From the NCBI RefSeq assembly GCF_030268225.1, contig NZ_BSQG01000003.1:282991-346990 (forward strand): a stretch of DNA of 64,000 bases. The letters are read 5' to 3'. Made by a program: the position numbers and the translations under genes. The DNA is from Nocardiopsis ansamitocini (GTDB lineage Bacteria; Actinomycetota; Actinomycetes; Streptosporangiales; Streptosporangiaceae). Below, in pieces: positions 15,638 to 24,270 of this stretch. The notes beneath the pieces are model-generated. The model ran no database searches. It was not told the origin of the DNA and worked only from the letters and a program-made list of their open reading frames with translations. Position 1 is the first letter of the stretch, and the number at the start of each line of letters is the position of its first letter.

Positions 15638-16413
15638 AGTCCCTTCGGTTGCAGCGCCTTGGTGACCAGGCCCGCGATCCAGTCGACGAGCAGGGCCAGC
15701 AGGGCGATCAGGATCGAGCCGACCAGGAGGGTGACCGGCCGGCTCGTGTTGACACCGGCGACCACGATCTCGCCGAGTCCGCCGGCGCCGATGAATCCGG
15801 CCAACGCCGCTACACCGACGTTCAGTACCAGGGTCGTGCGGATGCCGGCGAGGATCACCGGCACTGCCAGAGGCAGTTCGATCTTGGCAAGTACCCGCCA
15901 GGCCGGCATGCCGATGCCCCGGGCTGCGTCGATGAGGGCGGCGTCCACCTGTTGCAGGCCGACCATCGTGTTGCGCAGCGCGGGCAGCACGCTGTAGACG
16001 ACCAGCGCGATGATGGCCGGCCAGAAGCCGATACCGACGGTGGCCGCCAGCAGCACGATCGCGCCCACCGGAGGAGTGGCCTGGCCGACGTTGGCGATGC
16101 CCAGCACCGCGGGTGTGGACCACCGCATCCAGCGCCGGCTGACCAGGACCCCCAACGGCAGCGCGATGGCCAGCACCAGCACCGTGGAGATCGTGGTGAG
16201 CCCGATGTGTTCCCACAGCTTGTCCGCGAGGAAGCCGAGAGAGAGGGAGCGGGCCTCGGTGGAGTCGAGCTCGGCGAACCGGGTGTAGCCGATGGTGGCC
16301 GCACCGACCAGTAGGACGGCGAGAGGGGTCAGCAGCACGCGCCAGCGGGAGCCGATCGGGGCTTCCTGCTGTTGTTTCTCCTGTCCCCGGGGGGCCGTGA
16401 CCGTCGTGCTCAC
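15634..16413 (-). CDS. Osmoprotectant ABC transporter permease (OpuC/ProW-like)
   Basis: 259 aa with about six membrane segments. The cytoplasmic EAA loop reads DAARGIGMPAWRVLAKIELP. The ANVGQATPPVGAIVLLAATVGIG and GTTL/VLNVGVAALAGFIGAGGLG stretches are typical of quaternary-amine permeases. The hydrophilic N-terminus (about 25 residues) is longer than in the partner permease. ATG 16413 overlaps the ATPase stop by 4 bp. Forms the membrane heterodimer with the permease at 17653. Confidence 0.9.
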   Translation of the reverse strand: MSTTVTAPRGQEKQQQEAPIGSRWRVLLTPLAVLLVGAATIGYTRFAELDSTEARSLSLGFLADKLWEHIGLTTISTVLVLAIALPLGVLVSRRWMRWSTPAVLGIANVGQATPPVGAIVLLAATVGIGFWPAIIALVVYSVLPALRNTMVGLQQVDAALIDAARGIGMPAWRVLAKIELPLAVPVILAGIRTTLVLNVGVAALAGFIGAGGLGEIVVAGVNTSRPVTLLVGSILIALLALLVDWIAGLVTKALQPKGL

Positions 16414-17660
16414 ACCGCCACCCCCGGCTGTGCCTCGGCGGCGCGCTGCTTGCGCTGCCGGCGCTCGCGCTCCTTGATCTCGGCGATCGCCTGCTGCACC
16501 GTGGACAGCGTCACGGCGCCGACGTAACGGCGCCGCCTGCCGACCACCGGTACGACCTCGGCCTCGGCGTTGAGCAGCGCCTCGACGGCTTCCTGGAGCG
16601 TGGCGCGGCCACTGATCACGGTGTCGAACAGGTCGTCCTCCCCCGCGGTCAGGTCGCCGATGGTGCCGGTCGCGCCCTCCAGGTCGGCCAGGCTCTCCCA
16701 GCGCAGCGGCCGGTCCTGGGCGTCCAGCACGATGACCCAGTCGCTCTCGGCCTCCTCCAGTTTGCGGCGCACGTCCGCGGCGGAGTCGGCCTCGGTGGCC
16801 CGCACCGCCTGCTCCAACGCGACGTCGGAGACGCGGGTGAGCTTCAGCAGTTTCATCGCCGACTCGCCGCCGATGAACTGTTCGACGTAGGAGTCGGCGG
16901 GGTTGGTGAGGATCTCCTCGGCGGTGGCGTACTGCACGATCTTGGAGCCGGTCCCCAGAATGGCGATGCGGTCGCCCAACTTGAGCGCCTCGTCGACGTC
17001 GTGGGTGACGAACACGATGGTCTTGGACAGCTCGTCCTGGAGGCGCAGGAGCTCGTCCTGGAGGTTTTCCCGGGTGATGGGGTCGAGCGCACCGAACGGC
17101 TCGTCCATGAGCATCACCGGCGGGTCGGCCGCCAGCGCCCTGGCCACGCCCACGCGCTGCTGCTGGCCGCCGGAGAGCTGACGCGGGTAGCGGTCGCGAA
17201 ACTCGTCGGGGGCCAGTCCCACCAGCTCCAGCAGTTCGTCCACCCGGGCGCTGATGCGGTCCTTCTCCCAGCCCAGCATCTGTGGGACCTGCGCGATGTT
17301 GCTGCCCACGGTCAGGTGCGGGAACAGCCCGGCCTGCTGGATGACGTAGCCGATGTGGCGGCGCAATTCGTCGGGCTTCTGGGCGCGTGCGTCCAGTCCG
17401 CCGATCAGGATGCGTCCCGACGTCGGTTCGATCAGTCGGTTGATCATCCGCATGGTGGTGGTCTTGCCGCAGCCCGAGGGGCCGAGCAGGACGACGATCT
17501 CCCCCGCCGGGATGGTCATGGTCAGGTCGTCGACCGCGGCGCCCTTGGTGCCGCTGAAGCGTTTGACCACGTCGATGAGCTCGATCGGCACGCCGCCGGT
17601 CCGCTCGCCATCCGCGGCGAGCTCGGCCAGGGACTGCGGGGTTTCGGTGCTCTCAGGCAT
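16410..17660 (-). CDS. Osmoprotectant ABC transporter ATP-binding protein with CBS domains
   Basis: 416 aa. Walker A GPSGCGKTTTM, signature LSGGQQQRVGVARAL, Walker B VMLMDEPFGALD and the H-loop FVTHDVDEAL are all present in the first 250 residues. The C-terminal 150 residues form a tandem CBS module (SDVALEQAVRATEADSAADV..., ISGRATLQEAVEALLNAEAE), which in OpuA/OpuC ATPases senses ionic strength or nucleotides. It would power uptake of betaine-type solutes under osmotic stress. Coupled by overlaps to both permeases (8 bp and 4 bp). Confidence 0.93.
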   Translation of the reverse strand: MPESTETPQSLAELAADGERTGGVPIELIDVVKRFSGTKGAAVDDLTMTIPAGEIVVLLGPSGCGKTTTMRMINRLIEPTSGRILIGGLDARAQKPDELRRHIGYVIQQAGLFPHLTVGSNIAQVPQMLGWEKDRISARVDELLELVGLAPDEFRDRYPRQLSGGQQQRVGVARALAADPPVMLMDEPFGALDPITRENLQDELLRLQDELSKTIVFVTHDVDEALKLGDRIAILGTGSKIVQYATAEEILTNPADSYVEQFIGGESAMKLLKLTRVSDVALEQAVRATEADSAADVRRKLEEAESDWVIVLDAQDRPLRWESLADLEGATGTIGDLTAGEDDLFDTVISGRATLQEAVEALLNAEAEVVPVVGRRRRYVGAVTLSTVQQAIAEIKERERRQRKQRAAEAQPGVAV

Positions 17661-18306
17661 GGATACGGATCCCTCGTGAAGTGGTGAGTTTGCCGACCAG
17701 GACCAGCACGGCGTCGAAGATCAGCGCCAGGACGACGATGCCGATCACGCCGACGAGCGTGGCGTTGAGCGCGTTGGCGGCGCCCACCCGGGCAAGGCCG
17801 GAGAAGATCTGGTCGCCCAGGCCGGGGCCGGACACGAACGCGGCGATTGCGCCGATGCCCATGGCCAGTTGGGTGGCGGTTCGCACGCCCGACAGGATGA
17901 CCGGCCAGGCCAATGGCAGCTGGACACGGGTAAGGACCCGTGTTCTGCTCATGCCGATGCCACGAGCCGCGTCCACGAGGCTGGAATCCACGCCGGTCAG
18001 CCCCACGATGGTGTTGCGCAGGATCGGCAGCAGCGCGTACAGCGTGATCGCCGTGACGCTGGGCCATACCCCCAGACCGAGCGGGACGACGAGCAGGCCC
18101 AGAAGGGCGAGCGACGGAATGGTGAAGATGAGGCTCGTCGTGCCGGTGGCCAGGGCTGTCGCGCGCTCGTTGCGGTAGACGGCGATGCCCAGGGCCACCC
18201 CGATCAGGGTGGCGATGAGTACGCACTGCGCGATCATGCTGGCGTGCTGCAGGGTCTGGAACGCGAGCATGTCCGAGCGGCTCGCGATGTACTCCCATAG
18301 GGTCAC
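17653..18306 (-). CDS. Osmoprotectant ABC transporter permease (OpuC/ProW-like), first gene of operon
   Basis: 217 aa, shorter than its partner and starting almost directly with the first helix. EAA loop DAARGIGMSRTRVLTRVQLP and the LIFTIPSLALLGLLVVPLG helix are diagnostic. Order permease-ATPase-permease-binding protein matches opuC operons. No clear Shine-Dalgarno precedes ATG 18306. The operon promoter should lie within 18307-18515, but I could not fix it. Confidence 0.9.
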   Translation of the reverse strand: MTLWEYIASRSDMLAFQTLQHASMIAQCVLIATLIGVALGIAVYRNERATALATGTTSLIFTIPSLALLGLLVVPLGLGVWPSVTAITLYALLPILRNTIVGLTGVDSSLVDAARGIGMSRTRVLTRVQLPLAWPVILSGVRTATQLAMGIGAIAAFVSGPGLGDQIFSGLARVGAANALNATLVGVIGIVVLALIFDAVLVLVGKLTTSRGIRIHA

Positions 18307-18515
18307 GGCGAACCCGCCCGCCGGAGTCGGGTGAGGGGGCTAGCTGCGATTTCGGTCATGAGCCCCGTTTTGACCAGCTGAAACCGAAGTACTCCCCCAA
18401 GCAGGGCAAAGTGATGGTTCTGTTATGCGTTTGCCAAGGCCAGGCCAATGGGTCGTGGTACCGCCGGCCCAACGCAAACCCTGCGGCCAGGCGGTATCAC
18501 GGCCGAGGAAAGACC

Positions 18516-19055
18516 TCAGAACGCCAGGGTGCGCGCGTACTGGAATTGGTCGTGGATCTGGCGTGCCTGCCCGACCGAGTGCACCGGGATCTGGGTGGTG
18601 TGGAAGTTGTCGCCCTGGCGGACGCTGACCTGGATGCTGCCGCTCACGGTGGTCTCCTTCACCATCAGGAAGAAGAGACTGAAGACGCAGACGAAGAAGA
18701 AGCCGACGAGTGCGACGGCGATCGCCCAGCCGGGCATGTCGCGGCGGACGAACGTCATGTCGTTGAGCGTCCACATGCTGCCCTTGATCGGGAACACTCC
18801 GGCCGGCGTCATGACCGTGGACTGCGTCACGGTGATGTCGCCCAGTACCGCGAGCGGCTGCTCGGGGTAGGCCGGCTGCATCTGGGGCGAGTACCCCGGG
18901 GGCGCCTGGTAGCCGCCTGTCTGCGCGGAGTAGGGGGACAGGTGCGCGTTGGGGTTGGCGTCCATCGGCGGCGGGACCTGAGGGTTGGGGTGGCCGCCGG
19001 TGTTCCAGACGTTGGGGTCGCCCGCACCGTGGTGCGGGTCGGGGTAGTGGGTCAT
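18516..19055 (-). CDS. DUF6232 family membrane protein
   Basis: 179 aa. A Pro/Gln/Tyr-rich disordered N-terminus (about 70 residues) precedes ITVTQSTVMTPAGVFPIKGSM and a central helix pair MPGWAIAVALVGFFFVCVFSLFFLMVKE, then a C-terminal VSGSIQVSVRQGDNFHTTQIPVHS and a QARQIHDQFQYAR end. This architecture recurs in actinobacterial DUF6232 proteins of unknown role. ATG 19055 lies 7 nt after a GAGAAT hexamer (leaderless-like). Confidence 0.75.
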   Translation of the reverse strand: MTHYPDPHHGAGDPNVWNTGGHPNPQVPPPMDANPNAHLSPYSAQTGGYQAPPGYSPQMQPAYPEQPLAVLGDITVTQSTVMTPAGVFPIKGSMWTLNDMTFVRRDMPGWAIAVALVGFFFVCVFSLFFLMVKETTVSGSIQVSVRQGDNFHTTQIPVHSVGQARQIHDQFQYARTLAF

Positions 19056-19455
19056 GGTGGCGATTCTCGCAAATCCGGCTGGCCGCGGTAGGCGATCCCG
19101 GGTCGGCGGCCGACCCGTTCCCGCCCTACGGGCGCCGCGGACGGGACAACCGTGATCTGCGTGGGCGCTTCTGGTGCACAGAGGGCACCTCTGCCGTCGT
19201 TCTTGTGGTCCACATCACTGGCAGTGGCCGGAAGTGGCCAGTGTCGTTGCTTTTCCCCCGATTGCGCGATTGCGGAGGGTTCTTGTCGTGTCACTCCTGG
19301 TCGTGCGGCCGAGGGGTGCGAGGTGCACGCCTCGCTCGGAAGGTGCCGTGTCGGAGGAGGCGGGGGCGGCGGCGAAGAAAAACATGAAACTCTTTCGCAA
19401 ATCGTCCATGGCTACGTAACCTGCCGCCAACCCCGCGTGAACGGAGAGTGCGGAT
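19056..19455. other. 400-bp gap upstream of the secreted acylase
   Basis: Contains the promoter side of the DUF6232 gene (GAGAAT at 19063-19068, minus strand), the candidate small ORF at 19288-19419, and the presumed promoter of the acylase. No other gene seen. Confidence 0.5.
19288..19419 (+). CDS. Possible 43-aa small ORF
   Basis: GTG 19288 has GGAGGG 8 nt upstream. The peptide opens MSLLVVRPRGARC and ends KKNMKLFRKSSMAT, basic and Lys-rich. A second GTG at 19348 with GGAAGG also fits. About 77% of third positions are G/C, lower than neighbours. The stop is 36 bp before the acylase ATG. It could be a leader peptide or noise; no family recognised. Confidence 0.25.
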   Translation: MSLLVVRPRGARCTPRSEGAVSEEAGAAAKKNMKLFRKSSMAT

Positions 19456-22398
19456 ATGATCCAGCACGCTCGTGGACGTGCGGCCGCCGCGGCAAGTGTG
19501 GCGCTCGCGTGTCTGGTGACCGGCTTGGCGACGGCGCCCCCCGCCGCGGCCCAGCCCCGGCAGCCCAGCCCCTCCGAACTGATGGCGGCCGTCGAGGACT
19601 ACTGCGGCGACGGGTGCCGCGACATCCTCGCCCCCGGCCAGAACGGCAACGCCACCCTCGTCGAGATCCTCGGCAACCAGGTGTTCGGCACCCGACCGGC
19701 GTTCTCCGACACCCAGCTGGAGGCGTACGACGACCTCCTGCACGACTACGACGGTCTCACCGACGGCGCGCTCGGCGACTACTACCTCGACGCCTCCTTC
19801 GGAGTGGACCCCGCCGACGTGGGGCGCACCTACCGGCCCCGCTCCGACGTCACCATCGTCCGCGACAAGCACCACGGAATCCCGCACATCTACGGCACCA
19901 CCAGGGGCGGCACCATGTTCGGTGCCGGCTACGCCGCAGCCGAGAACCGGCTGTTCCTCATGGACCTGCTCCGCAACCTCGGCAAGGGCAAGCTGACCGC
20001 GTTCGCCGGCGGAGCGCAGAGCAACCGCGAGCTGGAACAGAGCCTGTGGGCCGGCGCCCCCTACACCGAGGCCGACAAACAGGCGCAGATCGACCGGGTG
20101 GCCGCATCCGGGCCGCGGGGACAGCAGGCGCTCGCGGACGTGGACGCCTATCTCGCCGGCATCAACTCCTACATCACCCGCTCCCAGCAGCCCCTGGTCT
20201 GGAACTATCCCGGCGAGTACGTGCTCGCCGGACACAAGGACTCCATCACGCAGGCCGGGACCATCCACCACTTCACCCGTACCGACGTCGTCGGGATCGC
20301 CGCGATGGTCGGCCTGCTCTTCGGCGGCGGAGGCGGCGGCGAGGTCCAGTCCGCGCTGCTCAAGTCCGCCTTCCAGGACCAGTATGGTCCGGAGGAAGGC
20401 GAACGGGTCTGGCGGACCTGGCGGACGGAGAACGACCCCGAGGCGGTCACCACCGTCTCGGGCACCTTCGACTACGCCCAGACCCCCGACGACGCAGTCG
20501 GCCAGGTCCTTCCCGACCCCGGGTCGGTCGTGGACTACGACCTCGTCCACGACGCCACCGGATCGGCTGCCGCCGGCGCCACCGCCGCCCCACTCGCCGC
20601 TGCCGCACCGGAGGAGGGGCAGAACGGTTCCGCAACCCTTGCCGACCTCCCCGAGCAGTCCAGGAAGAAGCTCGACCAACTGATCGAGGACGGGGACCTG
20701 AGCTCGGCCGAGGGCATCTTCAACAATGGGGTGCTGCCCGCCGACCTGTTCGAGGGCGAACCCAGCATGTCCAACGCCGTCGTCGTCGGCGGGGAGCACA
20801 CCCGGGACAACAACCCCGTCTCGGTCTCGGGCCCCCAGACCGGCTACTACTCGCCCCAACTGCTCATGGTCCAGGAGTTGCAGGGCCCCGGGATCAGTGC
20901 CCGCGGCGCGTCCTTCCCCGGAGTCAGCTTCTACGTACAGATCGGCCGTGGCGCCGACTACGCCTGGAGCCCCACCTCCGCCAACCAGGACATCACCGAC
21001 ACCTTCGCCCTCGAACTGTGCGAGCCGGGCGGCGGGCAGGCCGACCTGGACACGCGCCACTACCGCGACGGCGCCGACTGCGTGGCCTTCGAAGAGCTCA
21101 GTGTCACCAACAGCTGGTCGCCCACCGTTGCCGACCAGACCCCCGCCGGCTCCTACCGCCTGACGTCACTGCGCTCCGCGTACGGGCTCGTCGACTCCTT
21201 CGGGACCGTCGGGGGAGTCCCGCACGCGTTCGTCCTGCGCCGGTCCACCTACCAACACGAGGTGGGATCCATCATCGGGTTCCAGAAGTTCAACGATCCC
21301 GAACTCATCACCTCGGCGACCGCCTTCCAGGAAGCCTCGACCGACATCGGCTACGCCTTCAACTGGCACTACAACGACGCCGACGACATCGCTTTCGTCA
21401 ATTCCGGGCTCAACCCGGTGCGTCTGCCCGGAACCGATCCCAATCTGCCCATCGCCGTCGACTCGGCGGCAGGCTGGGCGGGCTGGAACCCCGCCGACAA
21501 CTCCGCCGACTACACACCGCTGTCCCAGCATCCCAACGCACTCAACGACGACTACTACGTCAACTGGAACAACAAGCCCGCCCCCGGGTACACCTCCGGG
21601 TACGCCACCGGTTCGGTGCACCGCGCCGACCTGCTGGACGACCGCATCGGTGCGCTCGTGGGCTCCGGGAACCCCGTCACGGCCGCGCAGGTCGTCCAGG
21701 CCATGGAGGACGCGGCGAACGTCGATCTGCGCGGTGAACAGGTACTCCCCGAACTCCTGGCGGTCCTCGAGAGTGAACCCGTCACCGACCCCGCTCTCGC
21801 CGCCACCATCGCCGAACTCCGGGTGTGGATGGAGTCGGGGGCCAACCGGCGCGAACCCACCAAGGGAGCGGGGACCTACGCGCACTCCCGGGCGATCCGC
21901 GTCATGGACGCTTGGTGGCCGCGACTGGTGGAGGCCCAGTTCCGGCCGGGGATGGGCGACGACCTCTACACCCGGATGACCTCGGTCGCCCAGATCGACG
22001 AGTCCCCGTCCGGATTCACCGGGGGCGGGGGGACAGGCGGGATCAACCAGGGCCAGGCCCACAAGGGATCCAGTTTCCAGTACGGCTTCTGGTCCTACGT
22101 GGACAAGGACCTGCGGGCCGTCCTCGGTCAGGACGTCCAGGGGCCGTTGGGAGACGCCTACTGCGGTGGCGGCGAACTCGCCGCGTGCCGCACGGTTCTG
22201 GTGGACTCCCTGACCGCTGCCGCTGCCGTACCCGCCAATCAGGTCTATCCCGGTGACGCCGAGTGCGCTGCCGGCGACCAGGTCTGCGCGGACTCGATCG
22301 TGCACTCCAGGCTCGGTGGCATCAACCTGAACAGGGTGGCCTGGCAGAACCGTCCCACCTATCAGCTCGTCCACCAGTTCGGGGCGAGACGGAACTGA
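19456..22398 (+). CDS. Secreted penicillin acylase (S45) family protein
   Basis: 980 aa Ntn-hydrolase precursor with a signal peptide (RAAAAASVALACLVTGLATAPPAAAQ). The alpha-subunit block VTIVRDKHHGIPHIYGTTRGGTMFGAGYAAAENRLFLMDL is followed by an Ala-rich spacer (about 370-400). Beta-subunit nucleophile candidate is Ser439 in PSMSNAVVVGG, where the family usually shows GSNNW. Downstream YSPQLLMVQELQGPGISARG and PGVSFYVQIGRG match the beta chain. The enzyme should self-cleave before Ser439 and hydrolyse an amide such as an N-acyl homoserine lactone, lipopeptide or beta-lactam side chain; the substrate is not readable. ATG 19456 has GGAGAG upstream; a hairpin terminator follows. Confidence 0.88.
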   Translation: MIQHARGRAAAAASVALACLVTGLATAPPAAAQPRQPSPSELMAAVEDYCGDGCRDILAPGQNGNATLVEILGNQVFGTRPAFSDTQLEAYDDLLHDYDGLTDGALGDYYLDASFGVDPADVGRTYRPRSDVTIVRDKHHGIPHIYGTTRGGTMFGAGYAAAENRLFLMDLLRNLGKGKLTAFAGGAQSNRELEQSLWAGAPYTEADKQAQIDRVAASGPRGQQALADVDAYLAGINSYITRSQQPLVWNYPGEYVLAGHKDSITQAGTIHHFTRTDVVGIAAMVGLLFGGGGGGEVQSALLKSAFQDQYGPEEGERVWRTWRTENDPEAVTTVSGTFDYAQTPDDAVGQVLPDPGSVVDYDLVHDATGSAAAGATAAPLAAAAPEEGQNGSATLADLPEQSRKKLDQLIEDGDLSSAEGIFNNGVLPADLFEGEPSMSNAVVVGGEHTRDNNPVSVSGPQTGYYSPQLLMVQELQGPGISARGASFPGVSFYVQIGRGADYAWSPTSANQDITDTFALELCEPGGGQADLDTRHYRDGADCVAFEELSVTNSWSPTVADQTPAGSYRLTSLRSAYGLVDSFGTVGGVPHAFVLRRSTYQHEVGSIIGFQKFNDPELITSATAFQEASTDIGYAFNWHYNDADDIAFVNSGLNPVRLPGTDPNLPIAVDSAAGWAGWNPADNSADYTPLSQHPNALNDDYYVNWNNKPAPGYTSGYATGSVHRADLLDDRIGALVGSGNPVTAAQVVQAMEDAANVDLRGEQVLPELLAVLESEPVTDPALAATIAELRVWMESGANRREPTKGAGTYAHSRAIRVMDAWWPRLVEAQFRPGMGDDLYTRMTSVAQIDESPSGFTGGGGTGGINQGQAHKGSSFQYGFWSYVDKDLRAVLGQDVQGPLGDAYCGGGELAACRTVLVDSLTAAAAVPANQVYPGDAECAAGDQVCADSIVHSRLGGINLNRVAWQNRPTYQLVHQFGARRN

Positions 22399-22421
22399 AC
22401 CGCCTGTGCAGCCGTTGTAAT

Positions 22422-22445
22422 GGGTGCCGGAACATTCCGGCACCC
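22422..22445 (+). terminator. Hairpin terminator after the acylase gene
   Basis: GGGTGCCGGAA and TTCCGGCACCC are perfect 11-bp arms separated by CA, 24 bp after the stop codon. No T-tract. Confidence 0.7.
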
Positions 22446-22546
22446 AGCACCCGATCCGGGTACAGACAGATTCCTCGCAGGTGTGATCCCGGGCTCATCG
22501 GGGGTAGTTCTACGGCATACCCGCCACATGACGGGAGGGCGATTCC

Positions 22547-22987
22547 ATGCCGGTGTGGGTTCTCTGGCTGATCGCGGGCGCGGCGCTGGGCGTCGCGGAA
22601 GTATTCACCCTCACTCTGTCCCTCGGCCTACTGGCCGCAGCAGCCATCGTCGCCGGAGTCGTCGGGGCACTCGGTCTGGGAGTGGCGTTCCAAGTCGTCG
22701 CTTTCGTCGCCACCGCCTCGGCCGGCCTCCTCGTCGTCCGCCCCATCGCCCGTCGGCAACTGGGACAGCCGCCCCTGCTCCGCTCGGGGACCGACGCCCT
22801 GGTCGGTCGCTCCGCTGTCGTCATCCAGGAGATCGCCGCCGACCGGGGCCGGATCAAACTCTCCGGAGAGGAGTGGTCGGCCCGCGCGCTGGACGACACG
22901 CTGACGATTCCCGCGGGCGCCCAGGTAGATGTCATGGAGATCGAAGGCGCCACCGCGGTCGTCTATCCGCGGGAGATGCTGCCCTGA
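22547..22987 (+). CDS. NfeD family membrane protein
   Basis: 146 aa. Hydrophobic segments in residues 1-70 (VWVLWLIAGAALGVAEVFTL and following) precede an OB-fold domain (GTDALVGRSAVVIQEIAADRG, GEEWSARALDDTLTIPAGAQV, VMEIEGATAVVYP), the NfeD1b architecture. NfeD proteins pair with SPFH/stomatin proteins, and the next gene is one, 62 bp downstream. Role is probably membrane microdomain or protease-associated quality control. GGGAGGG ribosome binding site before ATG 22547. Confidence 0.9.
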   Translation: MPVWVLWLIAGAALGVAEVFTLTLSLGLLAAAAIVAGVVGALGLGVAFQVVAFVATASAGLLVVRPIARRQLGQPPLLRSGTDALVGRSAVVIQEIAADRGRIKLSGEEWSARALDDTLTIPAGAQVDVMEIEGATAVVYPREMLP

Positions 22988-23049
22988 CCCCTGGCATCGC
23001 GATCTAGGGCTCGCCAGAGCCACCGATCTGGAAAGGAGCGGCGTACGCA

Positions 23050-24132
23050 ATGGAGATCCTGTTCATCGCATTGGCGTTCATCGCGGTCATCGTGGTGGTC
23101 TCCACGGTGCGAATCGTGCCGCAGGCCCGTGCCTACAACATCGAGCGTTTCGGTCGCTACATGCGAACCCTGCAGCCCGGACTCAACTTCATCATCCCGG
23201 GCGTGGACCGGGTCAACACCAAGTTCGACCTGCGCGAGCAGGTGTTCACCTCGCGGCCCCAGCCGGTCATCACCGAGGACAACCTGGTCGTCAACATCGA
23301 CACCGTCCTCTACTACCAGATCACCGTGCCCAAGTCCGCGGCTTATGAAGTGGCCAACTACCTTCAGGCCATCGATCAGCTCACCGTGACCACCCTGCGC
23401 AACGTCATCGGCGGGATGGACCTGGAACGCACGCTGACCTCGCGCGAAGAGATCAACTCCCGGCTGCGCGGGGTCCTGGACGAGGCCACCGGCAAATGGG
23501 GGATCCGGGTGAACCGGGTCGAGATAAAGGCCATCGATCCTCCGCCCTCCATCAAGGAGGCCATGGAGAAGCAGATGCGTGCCGAGCGCGACAAGCGCGC
23601 CACGATCCTGCACGCCGAGGGTGAGCGCCAGTCGCGCATCCTGACCGCCGAAGGCGCGCGTCAACAGGCCATCCTGGAGGCACAGGGAGCGCAGCAGTCC
23701 GCCATTCTGCGCGCCGACGGTGAGGCCAAGGCCATCGAGCGGGTCTTCCAGGCGGTGCACGCCAACAACGCCGACTCCAAGCTGCTGGCCTACAAGTACC
23801 TGGAGACGTTGCCCAGCCTGGCCCAGGGAGAGGGCAACACCTTCTGGGTCATTCCGGGCGAGCTCACCCAGGCCATCCAAAACGTCAGCAAGGCGTTCGG
23901 GCCCGACGCCGGTGATGCCTCGGCGCAGACGCGGCACACGCCGGGCGACGACGAGGACACCCGGGAGGCGGAAGGGCCGCAACAGCTCACCTCGGGCGAC
24001 CCGGCCGATTCCACGGCCCTGCAAGCGGCCACCGAGGCGGCCGAGAACGCGGAGGCCGCAGTGGCCGAGGCCAAGGCGGAGGCAGACGCGGCGTCCAACC
24101 CCACCACCCTGTCGGGTAAGCGCATCACCTAG
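23050..24132 (+). CDS. SPFH/Band 7 (stomatin/QmcA-like) protein
   Basis: 360 aa. An N-terminal membrane anchor (EILFIALAFIAVIVVVSTV) leads into the SPFH domain: VPQARAYNIERFGRYMRTLQ, PGLNFIIPGVDRV, NLVVNIDTVLYYQITVP, and TLRNVIGGMDLERTLTSREE. A long coiled coil RAERDKRATILHAEGERQSR and following Ala/Glu repeats drive oligomerisation. The acidic, Ala-rich tail of about 80 residues is low complexity. AAGGAG lies upstream of ATG 23050. Forms an NfeD/SPFH operon with the preceding gene. Confidence 0.92.
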   Translation: MEILFIALAFIAVIVVVSTVRIVPQARAYNIERFGRYMRTLQPGLNFIIPGVDRVNTKFDLREQVFTSRPQPVITEDNLVVNIDTVLYYQITVPKSAAYEVANYLQAIDQLTVTTLRNVIGGMDLERTLTSREEINSRLRGVLDEATGKWGIRVNRVEIKAIDPPPSIKEAMEKQMRAERDKRATILHAEGERQSRILTAEGARQQAILEAQGAQQSAILRADGEAKAIERVFQAVHANNADSKLLAYKYLETLPSLAQGEGNTFWVIPGELTQAIQNVSKAFGPDAGDASAQTRHTPGDDEDTREAEGPQQLTSGDPADSTALQAATEAAENAEAAVAEAKAEADAASNPTTLSGKRIT

Positions 24133-24140
24133 ATCCGCCG

Positions 24141-24194
24141 GGACGGCCCCGGTGCCGCGTTCCTCGATTCGAAAACGCGGCACCGGGGCCGTCC
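24141..24194. terminator. Bidirectional terminator, perfect 21-bp stem
   Basis: Arms 24141-24161 and 24174-24194 are exact reverse complements with a 12-nt loop, 8 bp after the SPFH stop and facing the convergent quinone oxidoreductase. Confidence 0.85.
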
Positions 24195-24270
24195 GCCGAC
24201 ACGGCTGCGATGCCGTGGGGCCCTCGACCGGGCGGGTGCTCGTGCCGTCGGCAGCCGAGCCGGATCGGGA

